Of a DNA stretch of 64,000 bases, positions 26,213-36,019 are shown piece by piece. The stretch covers positions 124,001 through 188,000 of the forward strand of contig NZ_JAUSWH010000004.1 in the NCBI RefSeq assembly GCF_030815125.1. The letters run 5' to 3'. The notes under the pieces are model-generated. The model searched no databases. It saw only the letters and a program-made list of their open reading frames with translations, and was not told the DNA's origin. Made by a program: the position numbers and the translations under genes. Every line of letters starts with the position of its first letter. Position 1 is the first letter of the stretch. The stretch is from Allorhizobium paknamense. GTDB taxonomy: Bacteria; Pseudomonadota; Alphaproteobacteria; Rhizobiales; Rhizobiaceae.

Positions 26213-26905
26213 TCAGAAATCAAGGTCCGCATAATGCGAAACCGGGGTGAGGCCGCGCACCCGCTCAGCCAGCAGCGGACGGAAGCACGGGCGCGATTTC
26301 AGCCGCTGATACCAATCCTTGGCAATCGGCGCTTCCGACCAGTCGATTTCGCCGAGATAATCCAGCACCGAGACGGCAGCCCCGGCCGCGAGATCGCCAT
26401 AGCTCAGGCGATCACCCGCCAGCCAGGTGCGCGATCCGGCAAGCCAGCTCAGATATTTCATATGCTGGCGAATATTGCCGCGCGCCGTACGCAGGATTTT
26501 CGAATCCGGCGCACCGCCGCCCAGACCATTCGGGATCTGCAGCTTGAAGACCCGTTCGCGCGCCAGGGGTCGCGTCACATCCTGCTCCATCTTTTGCAGG
26601 AACCAGTCCACCAGACGGCGGATTTCGGCGCGCTGGAAGGGATCTTCCGCCAGAAGCCGCCGGTCGCGCTTCAAGACGCCATGGGTTTCGTCCAGGAATT
26701 CGGAGATGACGGTGGCGCCGCACAGCGTACGCATATTGTCATCCACATAGACCGGCAGCGTGCCTGCCGGATTGAGATTGAGGAATTCCCGGCGCTTCTC
26801 CCAGGTCTGCTCCTCCACCAGATCGACCTGATAACCGTATTCGGACAGAATGAGCCGCACGAAGCGCGACGCCGTCGACATGGGATGATGATAAAGAGTG
26901 GACAT
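26213..26905 (-). CDS. Glutathione S-transferase family protein
   Basis: A 230-residue protein. The N-terminal thioredoxin-like domain begins [23 protein letters not shown], with the GST glutathione-site pattern around [14 protein letters not shown] (cis-Pro) and [10 protein letters not shown]. The C-terminal helical domain has [29 protein letters not shown], the N-capping box and hydrophobic staple region of GSTs. The substrate is unknown. It is head of a GST-queG-SDR unit, with 11 bases between GST and queG. Confidence 0.88.
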   Translation of the reverse strand: MSTLYHHPMSTASRFVRLILSEYGYQVDLVEEQTWEKRREFLNLNPAGTLPVYVDDNMRTLCGATVISEFLDETHGVLKRDRRLLAEDPFQRAEIRRLVDWFLQKMEQDVTRPLARERVFKLQIPNGLGGGAPDSKILRTARGNIRQHMKYLSWLAGSRTWLAGDRLSYGDLAAGAAVSVLDYLGEIDWSEAPIAKDWYQRLKSRPCFRPLLAERVRGLTPVSHYADLDF

Positions 26906-27225
26906 GGTTTTCTTTTAAGTCTTCTTGGCGCAATGGCATGCGGAGGGGGCGAAACGTTTGGATTCGTTTAAAGCATTTCCAGGAAAAGTGGAAACCGGTT
27001 TTCCGTTCGGAAATGCGTGAAAACAAAGAGCTTCCGTCATACAAGCGAATCGCCTCGTTTGTCATCCAAAGACAGGCGCTATCCAGCAAGGAAGGTTGAC
27101 CTTGGCGGCTTAGACCGCCACAAATCCTCTGATTTCAAGGGGAACTGCCGAATCGCTCCCAAGAGGGGAAGCTTTGGTGCGCACCCGCCCTCATTCTGTC
27201 AAAGACCACCTCCCAGGGATTCTTC
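26906..27225. other. 320-base divergent promoter region of the GST gene and uppP
   Basis: It contains a RIME-like hairpin (26969-27018). The rest should contain the promoters of the GST-queG-SDR unit and uppP; a GGCGG...CCGCC small hairpin lies near 27100-27118. No gene was recognised here. Confidence 0.5.
26969..27018 (+). repeat. RIME-like hairpin repeat (type A)
   Basis: AAAGCATTTCCAGGAAAAG to TTCGGAAATGCG with inner pairing GGAAAA...TTTTCC, followed by TGAAAACAAAGAGC, the same linker seen after other copies. Plus orientation of the 11041-11215 family. Confidence 0.85.
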
Positions 27226-28032
27226 ATGGAAGCACAATCGATCATCAGCGCGCTCATTCTCGGCCTCATTGAGGGCCTGACCGAATTCATCCCCGTCTCC
27301 TCTACCGCACATGTATTGCTGGCCGGGCATTTTCTCGGCTTCCAATCGCCCGGCAATACCTTTGCCGTGCTGATCCAACTCGGCGCCATTCTCGCCATTC
27401 TCTCGGTTTACGCTCACAAGCTCATCACCGTGGCGCTGGCGCTGCCGAGCGACGTGCGCAGCCGCCGCTTCGTGCTGTCCGTCCTGGTCGCCTTCCTGCC
27501 GGCCGCCGTGATCGGCGCGCTGATCCACGATTTCATCAAGGACGTGCTGTTTGAAACGCCGATGCTGATCTGCATCATGCTGATCGTCGGCGGTATCATT
27601 CTGCTGCTGGTGGACCGGATGACGCTGACGCCGCGCTACACCGACGCCATGGATTATCCGCTGCCGCTGGCCTTCAAGATCGGCCTTTTCCAGTGCCTTG
27701 CGATGATCCCCGGCACCTCGCGTTCAGGCTCCACCATTGTCGGCGCACTGCTCATGGGCACGGACAAGCGTTCGGCGGCGGAATTTTCCTTTTTCCTCGC
27801 CATGCCAACGATGCTCGGCGCCTTCGTGCTGGATCTCTACAAGAACCGCAATGCGCTGAGCTTCGATGACAGCATGCTGATTGTCATCGGCTTCATCGCC
27901 GCCTTCTTCTCGGCGCTGATCGTGGTGCGCGGCCTACTCAATTTCGTCAGCCGCCGCGGCTATGCGCCCTTTGCCTGGTGGCGCATCATCGTCGGCATCG
28001 TCGGCCTGATCGGCCTTGTCTTCGTGAAGTAA
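27226..28032 (+). CDS. uppP: Undecaprenyl-diphosphatase UppP (BacA)
   Basis: A 268-residue membrane protein that dephosphorylates undecaprenyl pyrophosphate to recycle the lipid carrier of peptidoglycan. Both family motifs are present: [14 protein letters not shown] at residues 16-29 and [17 protein letters not shown] near residue 160, which carries the catalytic Ser/Arg. About eight membrane helices can be drawn. Length is standard. It has its own promoter region and ends in a good terminator. Confidence 0.97.
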   Translation: MEAQSIISALILGLIEGLTEFIPVSSTAHVLLAGHFLGFQSPGNTFAVLIQLGAILAILSVYAHKLITVALALPSDVRSRRFVLSVLVAFLPAAVIGALIHDFIKDVLFETPMLICIMLIVGGIILLLVDRMTLTPRYTDAMDYPLPLAFKIGLFQCLAMIPGTSRSGSTIVGALLMGTDKRSAAEFSFFLAMPTMLGAFVLDLYKNRNALSFDDSMLIVIGFIAAFFSALIVVRGLLNFVSRRGYAPFAWWRIIVGIVGLIGLVFVK

Positions 28033-28045
28033 AAACGTCCTGCCA

Positions 28046-28086
28046 TAAAAAAGCGCATCGCAGCCTCTGCGATGCGCTCGATTTTC
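28046..28086 (+). terminator. Intrinsic terminator of uppP (bidirectional)
   Basis: An 11-bp perfect stem (28053-28063 with 28067-28077) with a 3-base loop, preceded by AAAAAA and followed by TCGATTTTC. It is suited to stop transcripts from both sides, since the next gene (minus strand) converges here. Confidence 0.85.
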
Positions 28087-28123
28087 TAACTGCCTCACCC
28101 CCGAAAGAGTGTGCAGACCACAC

Positions 28124-28291
28124 TCACTTCGTCGAAGACGGCGTGATCGACGCGGTGCTGCACGGATCGACGCCATAGGCGGGCGAGCAGTTGTTGCCCT
28201 TGCGGGCCGCGACGGTGGACGGTGCCATGAAGGAACCGGCGATGACAACCAATGCCGCACACGCAAAAAACAGTGCGATAGACTTGCCCAT
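28124..28291 (-). CDS. Small exported hypothetical protein
   Basis: A 55-residue protein: an N-terminal signal (MGKSIALFFACAALVVIAG) ending near TVAA, then a short mature part with two cysteines (GNNCSPAYGVDPCSTAS). The cysteines could form a disulfide in the periplasm. The start at 28291 is preceded by GAGGTCAGTC. It is short but has a signal-peptide pattern and its own ribosome site. Function unknown. Confidence 0.6.
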   Translation of the reverse strand: MGKSIALFFACAALVVIAGSFMAPSTVAARKGNNCSPAYGVDPCSTASITPSSTK

Positions 28292-28472
28292 GAATGACTG
28301 ACCTCGAAAAATGCAATGGGGTGGGGGCTGGAACACGGTACGGGGTCCGAAGCGCCTTGGCTTGGTGTTTACTCAGGCCCCGTTCGTTCATCAATAGAAG
28401 ATCTTGCTGAATCCTGCGTTAACGCAAGGATTTATCCGCTGCGTCTTTTGTGCAACGGTGGCACATTTCCTT

Positions 28473-28508
28473 CACCGCCTGCCCGGCAGGTTGCCCGGGC
28501 AGGCGGTG
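28473..28508 (-). terminator. Strong hairpin after the NDUFA9-like gene
   Basis: A 14-bp stem formed by CACCGCCTGCCCGG and its complement, 13 bases beyond the stop at 28521. The T tract is missing, so it is probably a stabilising 3'-end hairpin or a factor-dependent terminator. Confidence 0.5.
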
Positions 28509-28520
28509 ATAGAGAATACT

Positions 28521-29498
28521 TCAGGCAGCCTTGCCGGAGCGGCTGTACTGGCCGTGCGGACGGTAATGCACGAGATAGGCAGGCAGAATGCCGGCCAGCG
28601 GCGTCGGGCGAATGCCGAGACCCTCGAGCGTGCGGCCTTCTGCCTTGGCGGCATCGGAGACCACATTATCCTTCTTCAGCAGCACGACCTGATCCGCCGT
28701 CAGCGGCGGTGTGATCAGCGGAATGGCGGAGGCCACGCCGCCGATGAAGGAGGCAAGCCCGAAGGGCAGCGAGATGAGCGGCTTCTTGCGGTCCACCACC
28801 TTCAGCATCTCCTCCAGACATTCGCGGAAGGTCAGCACTTCCGGGCCGCCCAGTTCATAGATGCCGGGGGCAACCGAACCTTCGACCGCGCGGGCCACGG
28901 CTTCGGCCACGTCTTCCACGAAGACCGGCTGAAAGCGGGTCTTGCCGCCGCCGATCAGCGGCAGGAAGGGGGCCGTGCGCGACATGGCGGCGAACTTGTT
29001 GAAAAAGCCGTCTTCCGGCCCGAAAACGATGGAGGGGCGCAGGATGATTGCCTCCGGCAGCACCTGCAGCACGCCCTGTTCACCCCGTCCCTTGCTGGCG
29101 CCATAGGCGGAGGGGGAACCGACATCGGCACCGATGGCCGAGATATGGACGAGCCCCGCCCCGGCACCCTTGGCGGCTTCGGCTACGGCGCGCGCACCGA
29201 AATCCTGCACGGCATCGAACTTGTTGCGGCCTGCCTCGAAGAGAATGCCGACGCAATTGACCACGAAGGAAGCGCCTTCCACAGCCTTCCGGACGCTATC
29301 GGGATAGCGCAGATTGGCCTGGGCCAGCGAAATCTGCCCGACATTGCCGAGCGGCAGCACAAAGCCGGCGAGATCAGGGCGGCGCACGGCCACCCGCACG
29401 CGATAACCGCGGCGCGACAGCGCCCGCACGACATGCCTGCCGACAAAACCGGAGCCCCCGAAAACGGTTACAAGCGGCGGGATGGTGGCGAGTGTCAT
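28521..29498 (-). CDS. NDUFA9-like NAD(P)H-binding reductase
   Basis: A 325-residue atypical SDR. The nucleotide loop VFGGSGFVGRHVVRAL is at residues 12-27, then NVGQISLAQANLRYPDSVRKAV, CVGILFE and RPSIVFGPEDGFFNKFA, all typical of the complex I NDUFA9/NuoE-like accessory family (also called YfcH/TetR-associated NmrA-like). The active-site Tyr/Lys of classical SDRs is not obvious. It may act in quinone or NADH metabolism. The ATG follows AGGAGCCTCTGTC. Divergent in sense from uppP; cotranscription with the DUF1330 gene is possible. Confidence 0.87.
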   Translation of the reverse strand: MTLATIPPLVTVFGGSGFVGRHVVRALSRRGYRVRVAVRRPDLAGFVLPLGNVGQISLAQANLRYPDSVRKAVEGASFVVNCVGILFEAGRNKFDAVQDFGARAVAEAAKGAGAGLVHISAIGADVGSPSAYGASKGRGEQGVLQVLPEAIILRPSIVFGPEDGFFNKFAAMSRTAPFLPLIGGGKTRFQPVFVEDVAEAVARAVEGSVAPGIYELGGPEVLTFRECLEEMLKVVDRKKPLISLPFGLASFIGGVASAIPLITPPLTADQVVLLKKDNVVSDAAKAEGRTLEGLGIRPTPLAGILPAYLVHYRPHGQYSRSGKAA

Positions 29499-29622
29499 GA
29501 CAGAGGCTCCTGCACAGGGAAGAATGACCAGAGAATGGCCTGCTTTCTATCCGAATTGCCGAACAAGGTGAAGCAGAAACAGCGCCGCAACCCCGGCTGA
29601 TCCGGACGGCATGCAGGCAGGG

Positions 29623-29913
29623 TTAGACAACAGCCTCGATGAGAACAATCTCGCCATCGGCCACTTCCTGGCGGATTTTCACCGCGGCCTGATATTCCGG
29701 CGAGTTGTAGCAATCCACGGCAGCCTGAAAGGAGGGAAATTCGATGACCACGTTGCGGGCCCGGGCCTCCCCTTCCAGCGCCTCCGTCTTGCCGCCACGC
29801 GCCAGGAAGACCGCGCCAAAACGTTCGAAGGCCGGTTTTGCGGTGGAGATATAGTCCTTGTAGCGCTCCGGCTCCCGAACATCGACACGCGCGATCCAAT
29901 AAGCCTTGGCCAT
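29623..29913 (-). CDS. DUF1330 family protein
   Basis: A 96-residue dimeric alpha/beta-barrel-type protein: MAKAYWIARVDVREPERYKDY at the N terminus and RNVVIEFPSFQAAVDCYNSPEYQAA in the middle are the DUF1330 pattern. The function is unknown; the fold resembles small monooxygenase-like domains. The ATG at 29913 has AGAGGTGTTTTC just upstream and is favoured over ATG 29937. It is upstream of the NDUFA9-like gene with a 124-base gap. Confidence 0.85.
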   Translation of the reverse strand: MAKAYWIARVDVREPERYKDYISTAKPAFERFGAVFLARGGKTEALEGEARARNVVIEFPSFQAAVDCYNSPEYQAAVKIRQEVADGEIVLIEAVV

Positions 29914-29995
29914 GAAAACACCTCTTTCGCTCAGCACACAACGACATCACCGGCAAGATCGGTCTGAGACCGATGCAGGCGTCCGGTGCACCATA

Positions 29996-30046
29996 GAGTG
30001 TTTCCAGGAAAAGTGGAATCCGGTTTCCCCACCGGAAATGCGTAAA
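29996..30046 (+). repeat. RIME-like hairpin repeat (type A)
   Basis: AGAGTGTTTCCAGGAAAAG to CCACCGGAAATGCG followed by TAAAAACAAAGATTTAGAGCGCTTG. The inner stem GGAATCCGGTTTCC differs from other copies. It lies between the DUF1330 and beta-helix genes. Confidence 0.8.
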
Positions 30047-30176
30047 AACAAAGATTTAGAGCGCTTGATAAGGAATCGGGAGAACGGCATTCGCATTGCA
30101 GCAATATCATGAGTATAGTCCGGGCAGTTCCGCCCCCCTCCCGGATCCGGCCCTTTCGCAACAGGTCAGACACGCC

Positions 30177-31352
30177 ATGCACGCTTTGCCGCCAGCCGCC
30201 TTTCCCCATCCAGCCGAACCCGGCAATACCGGCGCAAGCCTGCGCTTTTCGTCTCAACGGCTTTATGCGGCAGGCCTTCCTATCGGTGTGATTCTGGCGT
30301 TTGTCGGTGGCTTTGCCTTATCTTCCGCCCATGCCGCCCCGACGCGCCCGGGCGCGGTCAAGACCTGTGGCCCCGAGGTCTATGAAGCGCTCCGGGAAGC
30401 CCCGGACGATCCCGCCGACAGCGTGACGCTGGATTGCGTGGCAAACCTCACCGCAGAGGATGTGGTGATGAAGGACATCGTGCTGGAAGGCGCGCGCGCC
30501 AGTGGCGCGGGCCTCGATTGCCATGGCGGCATCATCGGCATTCCGGGCCACCTGCCCAAGGGCGCACCGCCCACCATTTCCATTCGGTCTCTGCCGGAAG
30601 AAGATGGCGGCTGGAGTGTGCCGCGTGACATTCATATCCGCAACTGCAAGGTCTACGGGACAATCCAGATCATGGGCATGGGCCCGAACGGCGAGGCGGA
30701 AGAGGTGCGCCAGTCATCGCTCTCGCAAGGCCATACCCAGCGCGCCCAGGCGGCGGCCCCTTCTCATATCCTGCTTGAAAACCTGACCATCGTCGCGGAT
30801 GGCCCCATACCGCTCTATATCGCGCCGGGCGTCACCCATGTGGAGATCAATCACTCCACCTTGACCGGCCACACCAAGGGCACGGCCATCTATCTGGATG
30901 CGGAATCGGGCCATAACAGCATCATCGCCAACCGTTTCGAACTTGGCACGCGAAACCGCGAAATGATTGCCGTCGACGGCTCCGCGCACAATGTGATCAC
31001 CGGCAATACCTTCATCGATGCCGGCAATGGCGGCATTTTCCTGTACCGCAATTGCGGCGAGGGCGGCACGATCCGGCATCAGACACCGCAGCATAACCAG
31101 ATCAGCGACAACCATTTCCTCTATCGCGATGCGGTGAAGCCGCGCCCGGCAGTGTGGCTCGGCTCCAAGGAAATCTGGCGGGCGCTCTATTGCTATCAGG
31201 ACCCGTCGCTTCCCTTCGGCAGCGGTGCGGACAATCGCAGCTTCGCGGATTTCAACACCGTGACCGGCAATGAGATTACCGGCGCCGATCAAGACATGAT
31301 CCGCGATTCCGGCGCCTCCAACACGGTCAGCGATAACCGGATGAAGCCTTAG
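30177..31352 (+). CDS. Exported right-handed beta-helix protein
   Basis: A 391-residue protein. A hydrophobic signal segment (AAGLPIGVILAFVGGFALSSAHA) lies about 30-50 residues in. The mature part has repeating short strands such as VEINHSTLTGHTKGTAIYL, NSIIANRFELGTRNREMIAV, HNVITGNTFIDAGNGGIFL and NTVTGNEITGADQDMI, the right-handed parallel beta-helix (NosD/pectate-lyase-like) pattern. It could bind or cleave a polysaccharide, but no catalytic residues can be assigned. The ATG at 30177 is chosen; a longer frame begins at TTG 30096. Its stop codon is the first base triplet of a MITE-like element, so the C terminus may have been reset by insertion. Confidence 0.75.
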   Translation: MHALPPAAFPHPAEPGNTGASLRFSSQRLYAAGLPIGVILAFVGGFALSSAHAAPTRPGAVKTCGPEVYEALREAPDDPADSVTLDCVANLTAEDVVMKDIVLEGARASGAGLDCHGGIIGIPGHLPKGAPPTISIRSLPEEDGGWSVPRDIHIRNCKVYGTIQIMGMGPNGEAEEVRQSSLSQGHTQRAQAAAPSHILLENLTIVADGPIPLYIAPGVTHVEINHSTLTGHTKGTAIYLDAESGHNSIIANRFELGTRNREMIAVDGSAHNVITGNTFIDAGNGGIFLYRNCGEGGTIRHQTPQHNQISDNHFLYRDAVKPRPAVWLGSKEIWRALYCYQDPSLPFGSGADNRSFADFNTVTGNEITGADQDMIRDSGASNTVSDNRMKP

Positions 31353-31494
31353 GGTGTGTGGACATTCGGCTTTGGGCGTGGCGAAAACGGTGATTTTCGA
31401 GAACCGGAGCGGAGTGTACTTGAGTACATGAGCACCGGAAGCGCAGGAAATCGCCGTTTGCAGCCCGCTCAAGGGCGAATGTCCACACACCCTA
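31350..31494. mobile_element. 145-bp MITE-like element with 19-bp terminal inverted repeats
   Basis: TAGGGTGTGTGGACATTCG (31350-31368) is perfectly complementary to CGAATGTCCACACACCCTA (31476-31494). The outermost TA at each end could be a target-site duplication, as in IS630/Tc1-type elements, leaving 17-bp inverted repeats. The interior has further partial inverted repeats (AAAACGGTGATTTTC with GAAATCGCCGTTT; GTGTACTTGAGTACAT). There is no coding capacity. The left end supplies the stop codon of the beta-helix gene. Confidence 0.75.
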
Positions 31495-31495
31495 G

Positions 31496-31534
31496 AGCGC
31501 TTTTCGATCTGATTAAATCAGATCGAAAAGCGCT
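31496..31534. repeat. Perfect 18-bp-arm palindrome after the MITE-like element
   Basis: AGCGCTTTTCGATCTGAT (31496-31513), loop TAA, and the exact complement (31517-31534). It is a cleaner copy of the unit at 10425-10461 and lies at the convergent ends of the beta-helix gene and pyrF, so it may also serve as a transcription-end hairpin. Confidence 0.8.
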
Positions 31535-31561
31535 TAGAATTAAACTCAATCGGGACGGGCG

Positions 31562-32254
31562 TTAAAAAGCCCCCTGCATCTCCGAGAGGATAGCGCGGGC
31601 TGCGGCCAGCGGATCGGGCGCCTTGACGACGGGACGGCCAACGACCAGATGGCTGGAGCCGGCAGCAAGCGCTTCTGCAGGCGTCATCACCCGCTTCTGG
31701 TCGCCCTTGTCCGCGCCTGCCGGGCGAATGCCGGGCGTCACCACCGCAAGATCCGGTCCGACGATGGCGCGCACGGCGGCGGCTTCTTCGGCCGAGCAGA
31801 CGATACCGCCCATGCCGATGGCGCGGGCCTGATCGGCGCGCTTCAGCACCAGTGCCCGGGCATCGGCCTGATAGCCTGCGTCCACCAGATCCTGGCTGTC
31901 CATCGAGGTCAGCACCGTCACGCCCAGCAGGCAAAGGCCGGACCCCTGGGCCGCCTCGACCGCCGCCTTCATGGCCTTGGGATAGGCGTGGATCGTCAGC
32001 ATGGTCATGCCCATGCGCACGATGTTTTCCACCGCCGAATGCACGGTGTTGTCGATATCGAGCAGCTTCATGTCCAGAAAGACCTGCTTGCCGTCCTTGG
32101 CCAGGTCACGGGCAAATTCCAGGCCTCCTGCAAAGGTCAGCTGGTAACCGATCTTGTAGAAGCGAACCTCTTCCCCCAGTTGAGCCACCAGCTTTTCCGC
32201 GTCGGCCACGGTGGGTACATCCAGACCGACGATCAAACGGTTCCGCGCCTGCAT
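31562..32254 (-). CDS. pyrF: Orotidine 5'-phosphate decarboxylase
   Basis: A 230-residue TIM-barrel enzyme of pyrimidine synthesis (OMP to UMP). Visible motifs are LIVGLDVPT near the N terminus, the catalytic [13 protein letters not shown] (Lys and two Asp residues), GVTVLTSMD and the phosphate-binding [17 protein letters not shown]. Length is standard. The start is preceded by GAGGGAGC. The histidine phosphatase-like gene follows upstream on the same strand after 33 bases, so they may be cotranscribed. Confidence 0.96.
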   Translation of the reverse strand: MQARNRLIVGLDVPTVADAEKLVAQLGEEVRFYKIGYQLTFAGGLEFARDLAKDGKQVFLDMKLLDIDNTVHSAVENIVRMGMTMLTIHAYPKAMKAAVEAAQGSGLCLLGVTVLTSMDSQDLVDAGYQADARALVLKRADQARAIGMGGIVCSAEEAAAVRAIVGPDLAVVTPGIRPAGADKGDQKRVMTPAEALAAGSSHLVVGRPVVKAPDPLAAARAILSEMQGAF

Positions 32255-32287
32255 TCAAAGCTCCCTCTTGTGAATGGCAGGCTGTCC

Positions 32288-32881
32288 TCAGGCAAAAAGC
32301 AAGAGGCCTGCCTTTTCGATGGGCGTCCAGTCGCATGCCGGACGCAAATCCGCAAGGGCGAAGGCGAAGAGATTGCCTCCACCCGCAGGCTGATCCTCCA
32401 ACCGACTGATAGGGCGCCCGAGAAGCGCGCATTTCAGCAATGTGCCGACGCCGCCGTGACCGATGAAGGCAAGCGGAAGAGCCGGATCGTGATGCTCCAG
32501 CACGCCTTGAACGGCCCGCACGATCCGCATCTGGGCCGCCTCTGCCGTTTCCCAGCCGCGAAAGCTCTCATTTGGGTGGGTAAAGAATTGATCCGCCGCC
32601 GCCTCGAAAGCCTCGGGCGGCAGAAAGCCGGTGGCGGAACGGTCATTCTCATGCATGCCCGCCACGATCTCAGGCCGCACGCCGCAGGCGCGGCCAAAAA
32701 TCTCCGCGGTTTCGATGGCTTTCGTCTCGTCGCTGGTGACGATACGGCCAAGGCGCATCACCCAATCCTGCCGCATCGCCTTAAAACACCTCTGCCGTCC
32801 CCGCTCGGAAAGCCCCCATTGCGGCACCGGCACCTGCGGATCGATCCTGACCTGGGGATGGGTGATGTAGAGGCCGAACAT
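32288..32881 (-). CDS. Histidine phosphatase-superfamily protein with altered RHG motif
   Basis: A 197-residue protein. The phosphoglycerate-mutase fold is suggested by GLSERGRQRCFKAM, TSDETKAIETAEIFG, GWETAEAAQMRIVRAVQGVLE and the second catalytic His in FIGHGGVGTLLK. At the N terminus the usual RHG active-site triplet reads THP (YITHPQVRIDP): the His remains but Arg and Gly are replaced. The usual Ser-x-x-x-Arg-Ala also reads TSDETKA. Activity and substrate are therefore uncertain. The start is ATG 32881; the 18-codon extension to 32935 lies within a RIME-like repeat and is rejected. Confidence 0.78.
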   Translation of the reverse strand: MFGLYITHPQVRIDPQVPVPQWGLSERGRQRCFKAMRQDWVMRLGRIVTSDETKAIETAEIFGRACGVRPEIVAGMHENDRSATGFLPPEAFEAAADQFFTHPNESFRGWETAEAAQMRIVRAVQGVLEHHDPALPLAFIGHGGVGTLLKCALLGRPISRLEDQPAGGGNLFAFALADLRPACDWTPIEKAGLLLFA

Positions 32882-32884
32882 CTC

Positions 32885-32994
32885 AAGTGTTTCCAGGAAA
32901 AGTGTTATTGCGGTTTTCCGTCCGGAAACACGCAAAACAAAACCAGAGTGTTTCCAGGAAAAGTGTTGTTACGGTTTTCCGTCCGGAAACACGG
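32885..32994 (+). repeat. Two tandem RIME-like hairpins (type A)
   Basis: Copies at 32885-32935 and 32944-32994 share AGTGTTTCCAGGAAAAGTG, CGGTTTTCCGTCCGGAAACAC. The outer arms are GTGTTTCC/GGAAACAC, both changed from GCATTTCC/GGAAATGC. The pair is 59 bases apart, the same period as the triple array at 11041-11215. It lies in the leader of the histidine phosphatase-like gene. Confidence 0.88.
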
Positions 32995-33002
32995 AAAAAA
33001 CG

Positions 33003-33596
33003 TCAGGTCCGGCGATAGATCCAGAGCTGGGCAGGCGGCAGGTTGCGTACCATGAAATCCAGATGCTGTATGTGATAGCTGCCGCCCTTGGCAATCACCG
33101 GCGACACTGGCCCGTAGGAGATCTGCACCACCGGCCGGCCGCGTGGGATGCGGTCCAGCAGATCCTCCACCAACCGGATGCGCTGCTCCATCGGAAAGCT
33201 CAGAAGCGGCACGGCGGAAATCACGCTGTCAAAGGTCACGCCAGACAACGCCCCCAGCGTCTTGTCCAGATCGAAGGCATCGCCGTGGATGAAATTGACC
33301 CCCGGATAGCTGGCCTTGAGATGACGATAGAAATCGGCGGAATACTCGACGGAGACCAGTTTTTCCGGCTGAACGCCATGTGCCAGAATGGCCTTGGTGA
33401 TCGCCCCCGTGCCCGGCCCAAGCTCCAGAACCGGCAGGCCGGAGCCCGTGTCGATGACGCTCGCCATGCGGCGCGCGGTGAAGATCGATGTTGGCGCAAT
33501 GGCGCCCACCGCCTTCGGGCCCTGCATCATGCCCTTGAAAAAGCGGATCTCCTCATCGAATTTCTGCTCCAGCCGCCGCTTGAGGTTGAACTTCAT
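33003..33596 (-). CDS. pmtA: Phosphatidylethanolamine N-methyltransferase PmtA
   Basis: A 197-residue SAM-dependent methyltransferase. The N-terminal amphipathic stretch FDEEIRFFKGMMQGPKAVGAIAPTS is characteristic of rhizobial PmtA. The SAM-binding motif is LELGPGTGAITKAIL near residue 56, and FDSVISAVPLLSFP is the motif IV/post region. PmtA methylates phosphatidylethanolamine stepwise to phosphatidylcholine at the inner membrane. Length matches the family. The start follows AGGAAATGGCCG. It precedes the histidine phosphatase-like gene (same strand), separated by a repeat pair. Confidence 0.9.
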   Translation of the reverse strand: MKFNLKRRLEQKFDEEIRFFKGMMQGPKAVGAIAPTSIFTARRMASVIDTGSGLPVLELGPGTGAITKAILAHGVQPEKLVSVEYSADFYRHLKASYPGVNFIHGDAFDLDKTLGALSGVTFDSVISAVPLLSFPMEQRIRLVEDLLDRIPRGRPVVQISYGPVSPVIAKGGSYHIQHLDFMVRNLPPAQLWIYRRT

Positions 33597-33760
33597 CGGC
33601 CATTTCCTCCACGCATTTCCGTTTGCGCCAATCCTTGGTGCGTGCGCGGCATGTTGGCGTCATTTCACTGAAAAACAAGAGGCAAAGGGGCATGGTAACA
33701 AAAAATAAACCAGCGAATCGGTGGCGATTCGCTGGCTAAACAACCTACAGGCGCGCGCGG

Positions 33761-34879
33761 TCAAACGCGCATGGGCATCAGAACGTAAAGCGCATCATCG
33801 CCTGCGGTATCGCGGATCAAGGTCGGCGATCCGGCATCCGCCAGCAGGAAGATCGCATCATCGCCGGAAAGCTGTGCAGTGATGTCCAACAGATACTTGG
33901 CGTTGAAGCCAATCTCCATCGCATCGCTCTCATAGCCAACGGCAATCTCTTCCGTCGCACTGCCGGAATCAGGATTGTTGACGGTCAGCGTCAGATGGCC
34001 ATCGTTGAGCGCAAGCTTCACCGCACGGCCCCGCTCGGAGGAAATGGTGGACACGCGGTCGACAGCCTGGGCGAAGCCCTGGCAATCCACCCGCATTTCC
34101 TTGTCATTGGCGGTCGGGATGACCCGCTGGTAATCCGGGAAGGTACCGTCGATCAGCTTCGAGGTCATGACGATCTCGCCGATGGTGAAGCGGATCTTGG
34201 CATCGGACACTTCGATGGAAACGACGAGATCGGGATTGTCCACCAGCTTCTGCAATTCTCCCACCGTCTTGCGGGGAATGATGATGCCGGGCATGCCCTC
34301 GGAGCCGGACGGCGCTTCCACATCGGCCCGCGCCAGACGGTGACCGTCAGTTGCGACAGCTCTCAGCTTCAACGCGCCGCCGGCTTCGATCGTGTGCAGA
34401 TAGATGCCGTTCAGGTAGTAGCGGGTCTCTTCCGTCGAGATCGCAAACTGGGTGCGGTCGATCAGCATCTTCAGGTCGGAAGCCTTCAGCTTGAAGGAAT
34501 GGCTGAAGCTTCCGGCGGTGAGATCGGGAAAATCCGCTTCCGGCAGGCATTGCAGCGAGAATTTCGAACGCCCGGAAGCGACCGTCATGCTGGAGCCGTC
34601 CGGATTGGTGGAGAGCAGCACTTCCGCGCCGTCGGAGAGCTTGCGGACGATTTCATAGAGCAGATGCGCCGGAACCGTTGTGGCGCCTGCCTGTTCCACC
34701 ATGGCCGCCGTGCCTTCGATCACTTCGAGATCGAGGTCGGTCGCCTTCATGGCAAGGGTGTTGCCTTCGGCGCGCAGCAACACGTTGGACAGGATCGGAA
34801 TGGTGTTGCGCCGTTCGACGACCCGGTGAACGTGATTGAGGGATTTCAGGAGGTTGGACCGTTCAAGAGTAATACGCAT
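33761..34879 (-). CDS. dnaN: DNA polymerase III beta subunit (sliding clamp)
   Basis: A 372-residue clamp protein. It begins with the typical MRITLERSNLLKSLNHVHRVVERR and ends VLMPMRV. Other conserved stretches are NTIPILSNVLL, LPEADFPDL and NPDSGSATEEIAVGY. It forms the ring that tethers DNA polymerase III to DNA. The frame remains open far upstream, but the family start and the position of the divergent rsmI gene fix the start at ATG 34879. It is 22 kb from dnaA. Confidence 0.96.
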   Translation of the reverse strand: MRITLERSNLLKSLNHVHRVVERRNTIPILSNVLLRAEGNTLAMKATDLDLEVIEGTAAMVEQAGATTVPAHLLYEIVRKLSDGAEVLLSTNPDGSSMTVASGRSKFSLQCLPEADFPDLTAGSFSHSFKLKASDLKMLIDRTQFAISTEETRYYLNGIYLHTIEAGGALKLRAVATDGHRLARADVEAPSGSEGMPGIIIPRKTVGELQKLVDNPDLVVSIEVSDAKIRFTIGEIVMTSKLIDGTFPDYQRVIPTANDKEMRVDCQGFAQAVDRVSTISSERGRAVKLALNDGHLTLTVNNPDSGSATEEIAVGYESDAMEIGFNAKYLLDITAQLSGDDAIFLLADAGSPTLIRDTAGDDALYVLMPMRV

Positions 34880-35104
34880 CGACGCTGCCACTTTCGACCT
34901 TGGTGATCCTCGGGCGGATCGGTTCTGCTGTTCCGGCCACGTGCGGACCGGAGAATGGGACCGGCAAAATGGCAGGAAAAGGCGGCGAAAAGCAAGACCT
35001 TCGGCGAAAAGCAAGGCCGTGCGGAGATGTTTTCCCCCATGCCCACACCTTGCAGCCGGGCTGCGCTTGGTTCTATGACCATATCTCATCCACAGGAATG
35101 CACC

Positions 35105-36015
<911 letters not shown>

Positions 36016-36019
<4 letters not shown>

